A stretch of DNA of 64,000 nt. It comes from Streptomyces sp. VRA16 Mangrove soil (GTDB lineage Bacteria > Actinomycetota > Actinomycetes > Streptomycetales > Streptomycetaceae). Positions 16,506 to 26,783 of this stretch are shown one piece after another. The translations under genes were made by a program, and so were the position numbers. The notes below the pieces were generated by a model. That model saw nothing but the letters and a program-made list of their open reading frames with translations, ran no database searches and was not told where the DNA came from. The DNA lies in contig NZ_JAFVLN010000006.1 of assembly GCF_017377775.1 (NCBI RefSeq), positions 62,001 through 126,000 of the forward strand. The letters run 5' to 3'. Numbering within the stretch: the first letter of the stretch is position 1; each line of letters opens with the position of its first letter.

Positions 16506-16958
16506 TCAGGCCGTCACGGTCTCGCGGCCGGGAGCCGGCTCGGTGACCCGGTCCTCGCCGCCGCGGGCGAAGAGCCGGTCGAGGCCGAGCGCGCCGGAGC
16601 CGGTGAAGACGAGCAGCAGCATCGTCCAGCAGAACAGCACCGACGCCTCGCCGCCGTTCTCCATCGGCCACAGGGCCGACGGCTGGTGGACCTTGAAGTA
16701 CGCGTAGGCCATCGAGCCCGACGCGATGAACGCGGCGAGGCGCGTGCCGAGGCCGATCAGGACCAGGCCGCCGCCGACGAGCTGGATGACGGCCGCGTAC
16801 CAGCCGGGCCAGGTGCCGGCCGGAACGGTGCCGCCGCCCTGCGCGCCGCCGAGGACGCCGAAGAGCGAGGCCGCGCCGTGGCAGGCGAAGAGCAGGCCGA
16901 TGACGATGCGGAACAGGCCGAGGACGTAGGGCTGGGCGCTGTTGAGACGTCCAGTCAT
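16506..16958 (-). CDS. DoxX family membrane protein
   Basis: The 150-residue product has four membrane helices and DoxX features: LGLFRIVIGLLFACHGAASLFG at the start, GWYAAVIQLVGGGLVLIGLGTR in the middle and ENGGEASVLFCWTMLLLVFTGSG near the end. DoxX-like proteins are linked to redox balance and, in mycobacteria, to a membrane complex with SodA. The ATG at 16958 is preceded by GGAGT. A possible DmdR1/IdeR iron box lies about 110 bp upstream, so iron control is plausible. Confidence 0.87.
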   Translation of the reverse strand: MTGRLNSAQPYVLGLFRIVIGLLFACHGAASLFGVLGGAQGGGTVPAGTWPGWYAAVIQLVGGGLVLIGLGTRLAAFIASGSMAYAYFKVHQPSALWPMENGGEASVLFCWTMLLLVFTGSGALGLDRLFARGGEDRVTEPAPGRETVTA

Positions 16959-17067
16959 GTGGGGACTCCTTCGGTCGGTTGTCCCGGCCGCAGGGGTACG
17001 GCCGGGTTCACCGATGTAGTCGGCGCCGCCGTTGCCGCCGTTGCCACCGATGGGGGAGTGCCACAGA

Positions 17068-17086
17068 TTAGGTGAACCTAACTAAT
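17068..17086 (-). promoter_or_regulatory. Possible DmdR1/IdeR-type iron box
   Basis: The plus strand reads TTAGGTGAACCTAACTAAT. Read toward DoxX it gives GTTAGGTTCACCTAA, matching 14 of 15 bases of the second part of the Streptomyces iron-box consensus TTAGGTTAGGCTCACCTAA. One base is missing in the first part. It lies between the PhoD stop and the DoxX start. Binding is inferred, not shown. Confidence 0.55.
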
Positions 17087-17115
17087 GCTTGCAACTTCAA
17101 CATTCAGCCATTCCG

Positions 17116-18750
<1,635 letters not shown>

Positions 18751-18848
18751 GTGATGTCCTCCCCGGTACTTCGTACGTCGCCCCAGACCTCCGACGTCCG
18801 TACGGTACGGAACGCCGGAGGTGGGCGGGGAGGTTCCGGAGCCCGCTC

Positions 18849-18873
18849 GGCTGCTGACGGAGTGTCAGCAGCC
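18849..18873 (-). terminator. Hairpin over the nuclease stop codon
   Basis: A perfect 10-bp stem (GGCTGCTGAC at 18849-18858 with 18864-18873) has a 5-base loop and overlaps the last codons of the nuclease gene. A terminator or stabilising 3' hairpin is inferred. Confidence 0.55.
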
Positions 18874-19536
18874 GCTGAGGCCCGACTGGATGGCCGACTT
18901 CTCCGCCGAGTCGACCGAGAGGTCGTAGTAGTGCTTCACCTGGACGTACATCCGCAGATAGGTGCAGGCGTACGCGGCGCGCGGCGGCATCCACTCGGCC
19001 GGGTCCTGGTCGCCCTTGGACTGGTTGACGTTGTCGGTGACCGCGATCAGCTGCGGCCGCGTGAGGTCGTTGGCGAACGCCTGGCGCTGGGCCGTGGTCC
19101 AGCTGCTCGCGCCGGACTTCCACGCCTCGGAGAGCGGGACGACGTGGTCGATGTCGACGTCGGAGGAGGCGGTCCAGGTGGCGCCGTCGTACGCGGAGTA
19201 CCAACTCCCGGACGTGGCCGCGCAGCTGGAGTCCGTGACGACGTTCGTGCCGTCGCGCTTGAGGACGACCTCGCGGGTGTTGCAGGTCCCGGACTGGGTG
19301 ATCCAGTGCGGGAACAGATCGCGGCTGTAGCCGTCGGACGAACCCTCTGTTTTCACGGTCAGTTCGGACAGGTACGTGCGCGCGGTGGAGGCGGCGATCG
19401 GGGTGGGCGGGGCGGCCTGGGCGGGGGCGGTGGCGCCGAGCACGGTGAGGGCCGAGGCGAAGGCGGCGGCGACCGCGCCGGCGGCCAGCGGTCGACGCGC
19501 GTAGATACGGGACGTGCGACGAGAGACGAGGCGCAT
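18865..19536 (-). CDS. Secreted HNH-family nuclease (DUF1524/GmrSD-C type)
   Basis: The 223-residue product has a Sec signal peptide (basic MRLVSRRTSRIYARR, hydrophobic core, AQA at about 41). The nuclease core is DIDHVVPLSEAW (Asp130, His131), then QLIAVTDNVNQSKGDQDP (Asn171, Lys174) and EWMPP. This is the pattern of extracellular Streptomyces DNases with a beta-beta-alpha metal finger. Cysteines near 85, 105, 191 and 223 probably pair after export. ATG at 19536 is chosen because AAGGGAG lies just upstream and the signal peptide starts there; the frame stays open to 19698. Probably used for nutrient or phosphate recovery from DNA. Confidence 0.87.
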   Translation of the reverse strand: MRLVSRRTSRIYARRPLAAGAVAAAFASALTVLGATAPAQAAPPTPIAASTARTYLSELTVKTEGSSDGYSRDLFPHWITQSGTCNTREVVLKRDGTNVVTDSSCAATSGSWYSAYDGATWTASSDVDIDHVVPLSEAWKSGASSWTTAQRQAFANDLTRPQLIAVTDNVNQSKGDQDPAEWMPPRAAYACTYLRMYVQVKHYYDLSVDSAEKSAIQSGLSGC

Positions 19537-19838
19537 GTGAACTCCCTTGTGTGTGGGGGGTGTTGCTGGTGCCCGAGTGGGGATCGGGTGGCCGTGCGGT
19601 GCCCGGCCATGGTGTGGGGGTGGGGTTTCCGGGAGATGTGCGTGCGGTGACAGGGTCGCGTCAATGAGGTGTGCGGAGCAAGAGGTACGACGCGTCAAGT
19701 GGCCTCAGGAGGGGCGTAGTTGCGTGTTGTACGGCCTCGATCGGCTTGTCCTGGGCGGAAGTTGTGGCCGGTGGGCTGAAGGATTCGGGCGGTGCGTCCG
19801 TACTCTCCGGCAAGTCCCTCACGCGTTCTGGAGGCTCC
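19537..19838. other. Divergent intergenic region between nuclease and DUF4142 gene
   Basis: 302 bp between two divergent starts. It must hold both promoters. I see no convincing -35/-10 pair, operator palindrome or gene, only G/T-rich sequence near 19550-19640. Confidence 0.5.
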
Positions 19839-20612
19839 ATGCGGCTCTCGCGCTCCATGTTCGGGAACCTGTTCGTGATCGGCGCGCTCGTCATGACGAT
19901 CGCCGCCTTGGCCTATCCGGCCCTGGTCGGTGTGCGGACGACGGCCTCGGCGCAGTCGCGCGTCATCGCGAACACGCGCTGGGGGCCGCTGACCGAGGCC
20001 GACCGGAACTTCGTGGTCAAGGTCAGAGCGGCGGGCCTGTGGGAGAGCCGGCTGGGCATGGACGCCATGAAGCGGGGGGCGAGCCCGGAGATGCGGGACG
20101 CCGGGCGGCACCTCGTCGTCGGGCACGCGCTGCTCGACGAGAGCTGTCGCAAGCTCGCCCAGGAGCTGAACATCACGCTGCCCAACGAAGCGACGCCCCA
20201 GCAGCAGCAGTTCGTCGCGACCGTGGAGTCCAAGAACGGCAAGGAGTTCGACAGCACGGCGGCGAACATCATGCGCGTGACGCACGGGCAGATCTTCCCC
20301 GCCATCGGGCAGATCCGGGCCACCACCGAGAACACCGAGGTGCGGCGGCTCGCCGAGGAGGCCAATGACGTGGTGCGCGACCACATGACGGTTCTGGAGA
20401 AGACCGGTCTGGTCAACTTCGACCACGCGCTGGCCGAGCAGACCGGGCCGCCCAAGCTGCCCGACTCCCAGCTCACCCCGCCGGTGCCGCCGCCGGGCGC
20501 GCCCCAGGTCGTCGTCAGCGCGCCGCCCGGCCTGGCGAACCCGTACACGAAGACGTTCCCGTCGTCGGCGCCGACGACGGGCGGAGCCCCGTCGGGCGGC
20601 GAGGTCGGCTGA
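19839..20612 (+). CDS. DUF4142 secreted protein
   Basis: The 257-residue product has an N-terminal membrane or signal segment (LFVIGALVMTIAALAYPALVG) and a helical DUF4142 domain. The domain includes TEADRNFVVKVRAAGLWESRLGMDA, MRDAGRHLVVGHALLDESCRKLAQ and a KTGLVNFDHALAEQ end. DUF4142 is a ferritin-like four-helix family, exported in many bacteria, with no firm function. The last 60 residues are Pro/Ala-rich (LTPPVPPPGAPQ). ATG at 19839 follows GGAGG by 4 bases and has a proper signal start. Confidence 0.87.
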   Translation: MRLSRSMFGNLFVIGALVMTIAALAYPALVGVRTTASAQSRVIANTRWGPLTEADRNFVVKVRAAGLWESRLGMDAMKRGASPEMRDAGRHLVVGHALLDESCRKLAQELNITLPNEATPQQQQFVATVESKNGKEFDSTAANIMRVTHGQIFPAIGQIRATTENTEVRRLAEEANDVVRDHMTVLEKTGLVNFDHALAEQTGPPKLPDSQLTPPVPPPGAPQVVVSAPPGLANPYTKTFPSSAPTTGGAPSGGEVG

Positions 20613-20648
20613 GGGGAGCGGGGAGAGTGAGGAGCAGGGCGAACGAGG

Positions 20649-20742
20649 TCTGAACCGTCTTGAGGGGGGAGGGAGGCTGAACGGTCTGGGAGGGAGGCTG
20701 AACGGTCTTGGAGGGGGTCTGAACGGTCTTGGAGGGGGCCGG
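20649..20742 (+). repeat. Four-unit intergenic tandem repeat
   Basis: Four units of about 21-25 bp share CTGAACGGTCT(T/G)GGAGGG. They lie between DUF4142 and the HAD gene, ending about 125 bp before the HAD start. They are not coding in a conserved frame. Confidence 0.85.
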
Positions 20743-20867
20743 GTGGCGATCTTCGCCCTGCGTTTTGTATCGTGATGGAACAAAGTGGCTTCCGTCCACT
20801 CACCCTGACCGGTGGACGGGGCCGCCTTGTCTTCTTCTCTTCCCGTCTCCGTTCTCTGGAGCCAGTG

Positions 20868-21539
20868 ATGACGGCCACGCCCACCGTTCTGTCCGCGCGA
20901 GCCCTGCTTCTCGACATGGACGGCACGCTCGTCAACTCCGACGCCGTCGTCGAGCGGATCTGGCGGCGCTGGGCCGCCGCGCACGGCTTCGACGGTGACG
21001 CGGTCATGGCCGTCGCCCACGGCCGCCAGGGCCACGCCACGATGGCCGAGCTGCTGCCCGAGCGCCCCGTCGAGGAGAACCTCGCCGACAACGCCCGCTT
21101 GCTCGCCGAGGAGACCTCCGACATGGATGGCGTCGTGGCCGTGCCGGGCGCGGACGTGTTCCTCGCGGCGCTGCTCGCCGACCGGCTGCCGCACGCGCTG
21201 GTCACCTCGGCCGACGTCGCCCTGTCCACCGGGCGGATGGCCGCGGCCGGGCTGCCCTACCCCGCGGTCCGCGTCACCGCCGAGAACGTGGGCGCCAGCA
21301 AGCCGGACCCCGAGGGCTTCCTGAAGGGGGCCGCCGAACTCGGCGTCGACCCCGCGGACTGTGTCGTCTTCGAGGACTCCGGCGCCGGGATCGCGGCCGG
21401 GCTCGCCGCCGGGATGCGGGTCGTCGGCGTCGGCCCGCGCGCGGCGCAGCACGGCCCCACCGTCCAGGTGCCGGACCTCACGGCCGTACGGATCGAGGCC
21501 GGGGCCGACGGCGGGCTCCTGCTGCACATCACGCGCTGA
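20868..21539 (+). CDS. HAD-like sugar-phosphate phosphatase
   Basis: The 223-residue product is a class IA HAD phosphatase: DMDGTLVNSD (nucleophile Asp near 16), a helical cap, LVTSADVAL (motif II), GASKPDPEGF (motif III Lys) and VVFEDSGAGIAAGLAAGM (motif IV). This order resembles glycerol-3-phosphate or mannitol/2-deoxyglucose-6-phosphate phosphatases. The exact substrate cannot be read. ATG at 20868 follows TGGAG with 6-base spacing, and the conserved motif I sits correctly after it. A tandem repeat lies upstream, with a convergent gene downstream. Confidence 0.88.
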   Translation: MTATPTVLSARALLLDMDGTLVNSDAVVERIWRRWAAAHGFDGDAVMAVAHGRQGHATMAELLPERPVEENLADNARLLAEETSDMDGVVAVPGADVFLAALLADRLPHALVTSADVALSTGRMAAAGLPYPAVRVTAENVGASKPDPEGFLKGAAELGVDPADCVVFEDSGAGIAAGLAAGMRVVGVGPRAAQHGPTVQVPDLTAVRIEAGADGGLLLHITR

Positions 21540-21581
21540 GCCCCCGCGGCCGGCCGACCGCCCCCCCGGGCGCGTATCGCC

Positions 21582-22472
21582 CTAGTCGGTCTCCGACTCC
21601 AGTGCCTCGCGCGTCGCCGGGCCGTACGTGCCCGGGGTGTCTCCCTGCACGCCGCGTGCCACCTGGTAGTTGCGGACCGCGTACTCCGTCGGCCCGTTGT
21701 AGTTGCCGTTCGGCTCACCCACGTACAGGCCCAACTGCTTGAGCCTGCGCTGCAGTTCGGAGACCGCCGGGCCGTGGTCGCCCCTGCGTAGCACCGTCCC
21801 CGCCGTCGGCGCCGAGCTGTGCGACGCTGACGGGGACGCGGAGCGCGAGGCCGACGCCGACGCGGAGGACGAGCGGCCGGTCGACGGGCTCGTACTGGTG
21901 CTGGGGGAGGGGCTGTCCGAGGACTCCTCCGACTCGGACGGCGACGAGGACGCTGACGAGGACGCCGACGGCGACGCGCTGCGGCCCGCCGAACGGCTCG
22001 CCGCCGAGGTGCCCGGCCCGGCCGTGCTCCCCGTGTCCGACACCGCGAGCGTCGCCGACGAACCGGCGGCGTCCGTGGTCGTCGTGTCCCCGCCGCCCGA
22101 CGTCATCAGCACCGTCACCAGTGCCGCCACACTGAGCACCCCGGCTACCGCGGTCAGCAGCAGCACCGGGCCGCGTCGGGCGGGCGGCTCGGGGTCCTCG
22201 TCGTCGTACGGCGGCTCCGGGGCGGCCGGGACGGCCGGAGCGGCGGCGGTCGCGGGCGGATGCGCGTACGGGTCCGCGACGCGCGGCGGCAGCGGCTCGG
22301 ACGGCTCGGGCAGCGTGACGTAGGGGCGGACCCGCAGCGGGGCGAAGTCGTCCCCGTCGCCGGCCCGGCCGCCCGGCCCGTCGCCCGCCCGGTCCGCGCC
22401 CTCGCCGTCGGCCGGGCCCGTGCCCTGGTCCGCGGCCTGATCGTCACGGCGTCCGTGCTCGTTCTCGCGCAT
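21582..22472 (-). CDS. Membrane-anchored peptidoglycan-binding protein
   Basis: The 296-residue product has a charged, disordered N-terminal cytoplasmic part (residues 1-95) and one membrane helix (about 103-122, VLLLTAVAGVLSVAALVTVL). A Ser/Ala/Pro-rich outside linker (SPSASSSASSSPSESEE type) follows. The C-terminal PG_binding_1 domain reads LRRGDHGPAVSELQRRLKQLGLYVGEPNG, then ATREALE. It likely tethers to the cell wall. ATG at 22472 (MRENEHGRR) follows GGGAGGGGG; the longer frame to 22610 lacks a good site. Confidence 0.85.
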   Translation of the reverse strand: MRENEHGRRDDQAADQGTGPADGEGADRAGDGPGGRAGDGDDFAPLRVRPYVTLPEPSEPLPPRVADPYAHPPATAAAPAVPAAPEPPYDDEDPEPPARRGPVLLLTAVAGVLSVAALVTVLMTSGGGDTTTTDAAGSSATLAVSDTGSTAGPGTSAASRSAGRSASPSASSSASSSPSESEESSDSPSPSTSTSPSTGRSSSASASASRSASPSASHSSAPTAGTVLRRGDHGPAVSELQRRLKQLGLYVGEPNGNYNGPTEYAVRNYQVARGVQGDTPGTYGPATREALESETD

Positions 22473-22675
22473 GGTTCGCCCCCTCCCCGAGAGCATCGCC
22501 CTCCCCCGAGAGCTCCAGCGCATTATCCAGACCCCGGGACCCGGGTGCGGCGCGCGCCCCGGGGGAATCGGCCAGGCCGGAGCGGGACTCAACAGGCCAA
22601 ACCGGGGCACACCTACCAGGATGGAGAGTACCTAGCCCGCGGCCGGTCGGCCCCGGGGTGGCCCGGGAGGTGGCC

Positions 22676-24736
22676 ATGAGCAGCCTTGCGCACAGTGACG
22701 GCCGTACGCGGCAGAACCCGCCCGGGGAAGGAGCCAAAGGCGGCGGCGTCCTCGTCTCCATCGGCGCCCTGCTCCTCGGCATGCTGCTCGCCGCGCTCGA
22801 CCAGACCATCGTCTCCACGGCCCTGCCGACCATCGTCAGCGATCTCGGCGGCATGGAGCACCTGTCGTGGGTCGTGACCGCGTACATGCTCGCGTCGACG
22901 GCCGCGACCCCGCTGTGGGGCAAGCTCGGCGACCAGTACGGCCGCAAGAAGCTCTTCCAGATCGCGATCGTGATCTTCCTCGTCGGCTCCGCGCTGTGCG
23001 GCATGTCGCAGAACATGGCCGAGCTGATCGGCTTCCGCGCGCTGCAGGGCCTCGGCGGCGGCGGGCTCATGGTGCTGTCGATGGCGATCGTCGGCGACAT
23101 CGTGCCGCCGCGCGAACGCGGCAAGTACCAGGGCCTGTTCGGCGCCGTGTTCGGCACGACCAGCGTCCTCGGACCGCTCCTCGGCGGCCTGTTCACCGAG
23201 CATCTGAGCTGGCGCTGGGTCTTCTACGTCAATCTGCCGATCGGCATCGTCGCGCTCGCCGTGATCGCGGCGGCCCTGCACATCCCGGTCCGCTCTAAGA
23301 AGCACCGCATCGACTACCTCGGCACCTTCCTCATCGCCTCCGTCGCGACCTGCCTGGTCCTCGTGGCCTCGCTCGGCGGCACGACCTGGGCCTGGGGCTC
23401 CGCCCAGATCATCGGGCTCGCGGTCCTCGGCGTGCTGCTCGCCGTCGCCTTCGTGTTCGTCGAGTTCCGGGCCGCGGAACCGGTCCTGCCGATGAAGCTC
23501 TTCCGGGTGCGCACCTTCACGCTCTCCGCCGTCATCAGCTTCGTCGTCGGCTTCGCGATGTTCGGCGCGATGACGTACCTGCCGACGTTCCTCCAGGTCG
23601 TCCAGGGCGTCTCGCCGACCATGTCGGGCGTGCACATGCTGCCGATGGTGCTCGGCATGCTGATCTCGTCGACCGCGTCCGGGCAGATCGTCAGCCGCAC
23701 CGGCCGCTGGAAGGTCTTCCCGGTCACCGGCACCGCCATCACCACGCTCGGTCTGCTTCTGCTCCACAACCTCACCGAGACCAGCTCCACCTGGGAGATG
23801 AGCGGCTACTTCTTCGTCTTCGGCTTCGGGCTCGGCCTCGTCATGCAGGTGCTCGTGCTCATCGTGCAGAACGCCGTCCCGTACGAGGATCTGGGCGTCG
23901 CCACCTCGGGCGCCACGTTCTTCCGCTCCATCGGCGCCTCCTTCGGCGTCGCGATCTTCGGCACGATCTTCACCAACCGCCTCAACAGCAAACTGGACTC
24001 GGCGCTCGCCGGGCAGCAGCTGCCGCCCGGCGTCAGCCCGGACTCGCTGAGCGCGGACCCGCGCGGCATCGCCGCGCTCCCCGCCGCCCTGCGGCCGTCC
24101 GTCCTGCACGCGTACGCCACCTCGATCACCGACGTCTTCGTCTACGCCGTGCCGGTCGCGCTGGTCGCCTTCGTCCTGTCCTGGTTCCTGCGCGAGGACA
24201 AGTTGCGGGGCTCCGTCACCGCGCCCGACCTGACGGAGACGCTCGCCTCCAACCCCGTCGAGCGGTCCTCGTACGACGAGTGCGTGCGGGCCCTGTCGGC
24301 GCTCGGGACACGGGAGGGGCGGCGCGAGATCTACGAGAAGATCACCGCGCGGGCCGGTTACGACCTGCTGCCCGCGGCGAGCTGGCTCGTGCTGCGCATC
24401 AACCGCTACGGCTGGGCCGAGCCCGCCGTCCTCGCCGAGCGCAGCGCCGTACCGCTGCCGGTGATCATCGAGGCGGCCCGGCAGGTCGAGGAGCGCGGGC
24501 TCGCCGTCCGGGAGGGCCTCGACCTGGTCCTGACGGATCAGGGGCGCGAGGTCGCCGCCCGGCTCGGCGCGGCCCGCGAGGAGTCCCTCGCCGAGCTGCT
24601 CGGCGACTGGTGGACGGCCGAACGCCCCACGGATCTCATCCAGTTGGTGTCCGAGCTGAACGCGCAGATGTGCGGCTCGGACGCGGAACGGCCGCACGAC
24701 GGCGCCACCGCGACGAGCGCTAGGTCAGCTTCTTGA
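22676..24736 (+). CDS. DHA2-type MFS drug exporter with MarR-like C-terminal domain
   Basis: The 686-residue product has about 14 membrane helices with the DHA2/EmrB signatures LAALDQTIVSTALPTIVSDLGG (near residue 40) and LWGKLGDQYGRKKLF. Residues about 520-670 are cytoplasmic and resemble a MarR-type winged helix (LVLRINRYGWAEPAVLAE, VEERGLAVREGLDLVLTDQGREVAARL). The fusion may sense or bind ligands, or be regulatory; this is an inference. ATG at 22676 is preceded by GGGAGGTGG. The end overlaps the convergent GNAT gene by 17 bp. Confidence 0.9.
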   Translation: MSSLAHSDGRTRQNPPGEGAKGGGVLVSIGALLLGMLLAALDQTIVSTALPTIVSDLGGMEHLSWVVTAYMLASTAATPLWGKLGDQYGRKKLFQIAIVIFLVGSALCGMSQNMAELIGFRALQGLGGGGLMVLSMAIVGDIVPPRERGKYQGLFGAVFGTTSVLGPLLGGLFTEHLSWRWVFYVNLPIGIVALAVIAAALHIPVRSKKHRIDYLGTFLIASVATCLVLVASLGGTTWAWGSAQIIGLAVLGVLLAVAFVFVEFRAAEPVLPMKLFRVRTFTLSAVISFVVGFAMFGAMTYLPTFLQVVQGVSPTMSGVHMLPMVLGMLISSTASGQIVSRTGRWKVFPVTGTAITTLGLLLLHNLTETSSTWEMSGYFFVFGFGLGLVMQVLVLIVQNAVPYEDLGVATSGATFFRSIGASFGVAIFGTIFTNRLNSKLDSALAGQQLPPGVSPDSLSADPRGIAALPAALRPSVLHAYATSITDVFVYAVPVALVAFVLSWFLREDKLRGSVTAPDLTETLASNPVERSSYDECVRALSALGTREGRREIYEKITARAGYDLLPAASWLVLRINRYGWAEPAVLAERSAVPLPVIIEAARQVEERGLAVREGLDLVLTDQGREVAARLGAAREESLAELLGDWWTAERPTDLIQLVSELNAQMCGSDAERPHDGATATSARSAS

Positions 24737-25226
24737 CGAACCAGTGCTCGGCGTAGATGTCGTCGTTGAACGGCTCGGTCTCCTCGTAGCCAAGGCGTGC
24801 GTACAGGGCGCGGGCCTCGGTCAGGTCGGTGCGGGTCTCGAGCCGGAGCACGGTGGCGCCGAGCGCGCGGGCCGCGTCCTCGGCGGCGGCCACGAGCAGC
24901 GCCGCGCCGCCCTTGCCGCGCAGCTCCTTGCGCACGAACACCCGCTTCAGCTCGGCCGTGGCCGCGTCCACCCTGCGCACCCCGGCGGTCCCCGCGGGCT
25001 CGTCCGCGTACCGGGCGACCAGCAACTGTCCTTCGGGCGGCGCGAGTCGGTCCCCGCTCTCAGCGGCGATCCCGCGCTCCAGCTCGGCCGGTTCGGTGCT
25101 GTGCCCCTCGTGCAGCAGGTACCAGCGGTCGCTCACCTCCGTGTAGTACGCGCGCCAGAGCGCGGCGGCGACCGGGGAGTCGTAGGGCTCGGGGGCGACG
25201 GTCCACAGGGACGGCTGGGTGCGCAT
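24720..25226 (-). CDS. GNAT family N-acetyltransferase
   Basis: The product (168 residues from MRTQPSLW) carries the GNAT fold: ATAELKRVFVRKELRGKGGAALLVAAAEDAARALG with the acetyl-CoA pyrophosphate loop R-G-x-G-G near residues 100-106, and a final ALYARLGYEETEPFNDD. It transfers an acetyl group from acetyl-CoA to an unknown amine. The start at 25226 was chosen because similarity begins there; the frame is open up to 25370. The last 17 bp overlap the end of the MFS gene. Confidence 0.87.
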   Translation of the reverse strand: MRTQPSLWTVAPEPYDSPVAAALWRAYYTEVSDRWYLLHEGHSTEPAELERGIAAESGDRLAPPEGQLLVARYADEPAGTAGVRRVDAATAELKRVFVRKELRGKGGAALLVAAAEDAARALGATVLRLETRTDLTEARALYARLGYEETEPFNDDIYAEHWFVKKLT

Positions 25227-25372
25227 GGCGCATTGTGGGGCCGCGGGGGCGAGTGCACGCAAGCGATTTCGGGCGGGCGGGGACGCAATCTGTTTGGGGC
25301 GGTCACGTGCGGTAACCCGGCGTGGAGACGGAGTACCGAACTGGACACCGGAACGGGAGTCGGGAGACATCC

Positions 25373-26032
25373 ATGTCCACAGGCGTGATCATCGCTCTGA
25401 TCGTGGTGGGGGTCGTGGTCGTCGTCGCGGCGGGCCTCTTCGCCGCGCGCACCGGGCCGCGCGGCGGACGCGGGCTCAGGAGGCGGTTCGGCCCCGAGTA
25501 CGACCGGGTCGTGGCACGGCACGACGGCGACACCAAGGCCGCCGAGCACGAACTGAGCGAACGGGTGCGGCAGCACGGCTCCCTCAAGGAGCAGGAGCTG
25601 GAGCCCGCGGCCCGCGAGCGGTACCAAGTGCGCTGGGCCGGGGCCCAGGAACATTTCGTCACGTCCCCGGAGGAGGCCGTCGCCGAGGCCGACCGGCTCT
25701 TGGCCGGCCTCGCCAAGGAGCGCGGCTTCCCCGACGGCGGCCGCTACGACGAGCAGTTCGCGGCGCTCTCCGTGCACCACGGCCCGCAGGTCGACGGCTA
25801 CCGGCGGCTGCACCGGGCGGCGCACGCCCGGCCCGGCCGCGCCGAGGAGAGCAGGGCCGGCACGGAGGAGCTGCGCACGGCGATGGTCGAGGCGCGGGCC
25901 CTGTTCGAGGTGCTGCTCGGCACGGAGCGCCCGCGCGGCGCGCACCGGCCCACGGACCGCACGGCCGCGGCCGAGCGGCAGCCTGACGCGAAGGGCCACG
26001 CCCTCAAGGGGCGCCTGGCCAAGGGCAATTGA
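25373..26032 (+). CDS. Membrane-anchored hypothetical protein
   Basis: The 219-residue product starts with one membrane helix (MSTGVIIALIVVGVVVVVAAG, residues 5-24). A soluble, charged, helical domain follows: RRRFGPEYDRVVARHDG, KAAEHELSERVRQHGS and RYQVRWAGAQEHFVTSPEEAVAEADRLL. This pattern is common in Streptomyces but has no known function. ATG at 25373 follows GGGAGAC. It is followed 17 bp later by the repeat-rich protein, so the pair is probably an operon. Confidence 0.8.
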   Translation: MSTGVIIALIVVGVVVVVAAGLFAARTGPRGGRGLRRRFGPEYDRVVARHDGDTKAAEHELSERVRQHGSLKEQELEPAARERYQVRWAGAQEHFVTSPEEAVAEADRLLAGLAKERGFPDGGRYDEQFAALSVHHGPQVDGYRRLHRAAHARPGRAEESRAGTEELRTAMVEARALFEVLLGTERPRGAHRPTDRTAAAERQPDAKGHALKGRLAKGN

Positions 26033-26049
26033 GGGGAGCTGAGGAGACG

Positions 26050-26709
26050 ATGGCCGACATCGAGCGCACACGACAGAGCGGCATCCCGCAGGACCCGGAC
26101 CTCGACAGGGAGCCGGGCCGGGACACGGCTACCGGCCGGGACATGACCACCGGCCGGGACACGGCCACCGGCAGGGATACAGCCACCGGCCGGGACCGGA
26201 CCGTGGGACAGGACAAGTCCGTGGACCGGGGCCGGTCGATGGACTGGGACAGGGACAAGGGCACGGGCATGGGCACGGGCACGGGCATGGGCACGGGCAT
26301 GGGCACGGGTCGGGAGGAGGCCCTGGGCCGGGACAAGACCGTCGGCCGGGGCGCCGACGAACCGTCCCCGCTGGTCGCCGGGGCCGAGGGTCACGAACGC
26401 AGCGTCCACCGCCATGACCACGGTCAGGGCGAAGGCCGCGCGGCGACGGGAATCGTCCCCACGGACGCCCGCGACGAGTTCTCGGGCCGGCTGCGGCACG
26501 CCCTCACCGGTTTCGTCGACGCACCCCGCGCCGCCGTCGAGGAGGCCGACCACGTCCTGGAGGACCTGACGGCCCGCCTCACCGAGACCCTCGCGGGCCG
26601 CCGCCGCACCCTGCGCAGCTCCTGGCAGGAGTCCACGGACGACACGGAACAGCTGCGGCTCGCGCTGCGCGACTACCGGGAGACGGCGGAGAAGCTGCTC
26701 AAGCTGTGA
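26050..26709 (+). CDS. Repeat-rich hypothetical protein
   Basis: The 219-residue product has a low-complexity first half (residues 23-87) built of GRDTAT hexapeptides and GMGTG runs. A folded helical C-terminal domain (residues about 135-219) follows: FSGRLRHALTGFVDAPRAAVEEADHVLEDLTARL, then SWQESTDDTEQLRLALRDYRETAEKLLKL. No signal peptide or catalytic motif is seen. ATG at 26050 follows GAGGAG. The C-terminal part resembles that of the preceding protein in style, suggesting a common role, but this is unproven. Confidence 0.75.
   Translation: MADIERTRQSGIPQDPDLDREPGRDTATGRDMTTGRDTATGRDTATGRDRTVGQDKSVDRGRSMDWDRDKGTGMGTGTGMGTGMGTGREEALGRDKTVGRGADEPSPLVAGAEGHERSVHRHDHGQGEGRAATGIVPTDARDEFSGRLRHALTGFVDAPRAAVEEADHVLEDLTARLTETLAGRRRTLRSSWQESTDDTEQLRLALRDYRETAEKLLKL
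26116..26310 (+). repeat. Coding tandem repeats (GRDTAT and GMGTG types)
   Basis: Units of 18 bp encode GRDTAT-like hexapeptides between about 26116 and 26200. Units of about 12 bp (GGCACGGGCATG) encode GTGM runs between about 26260 and 26310. Copy number is likely variable. Confidence 0.85.
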
Positions 26710-26783
26710 CCCCCGGCCGCGCGTCACCCGCGCCGCCCGCGCCACCCACCCCACCGGCACCCGCACCCACCCACTTGTCGCAC

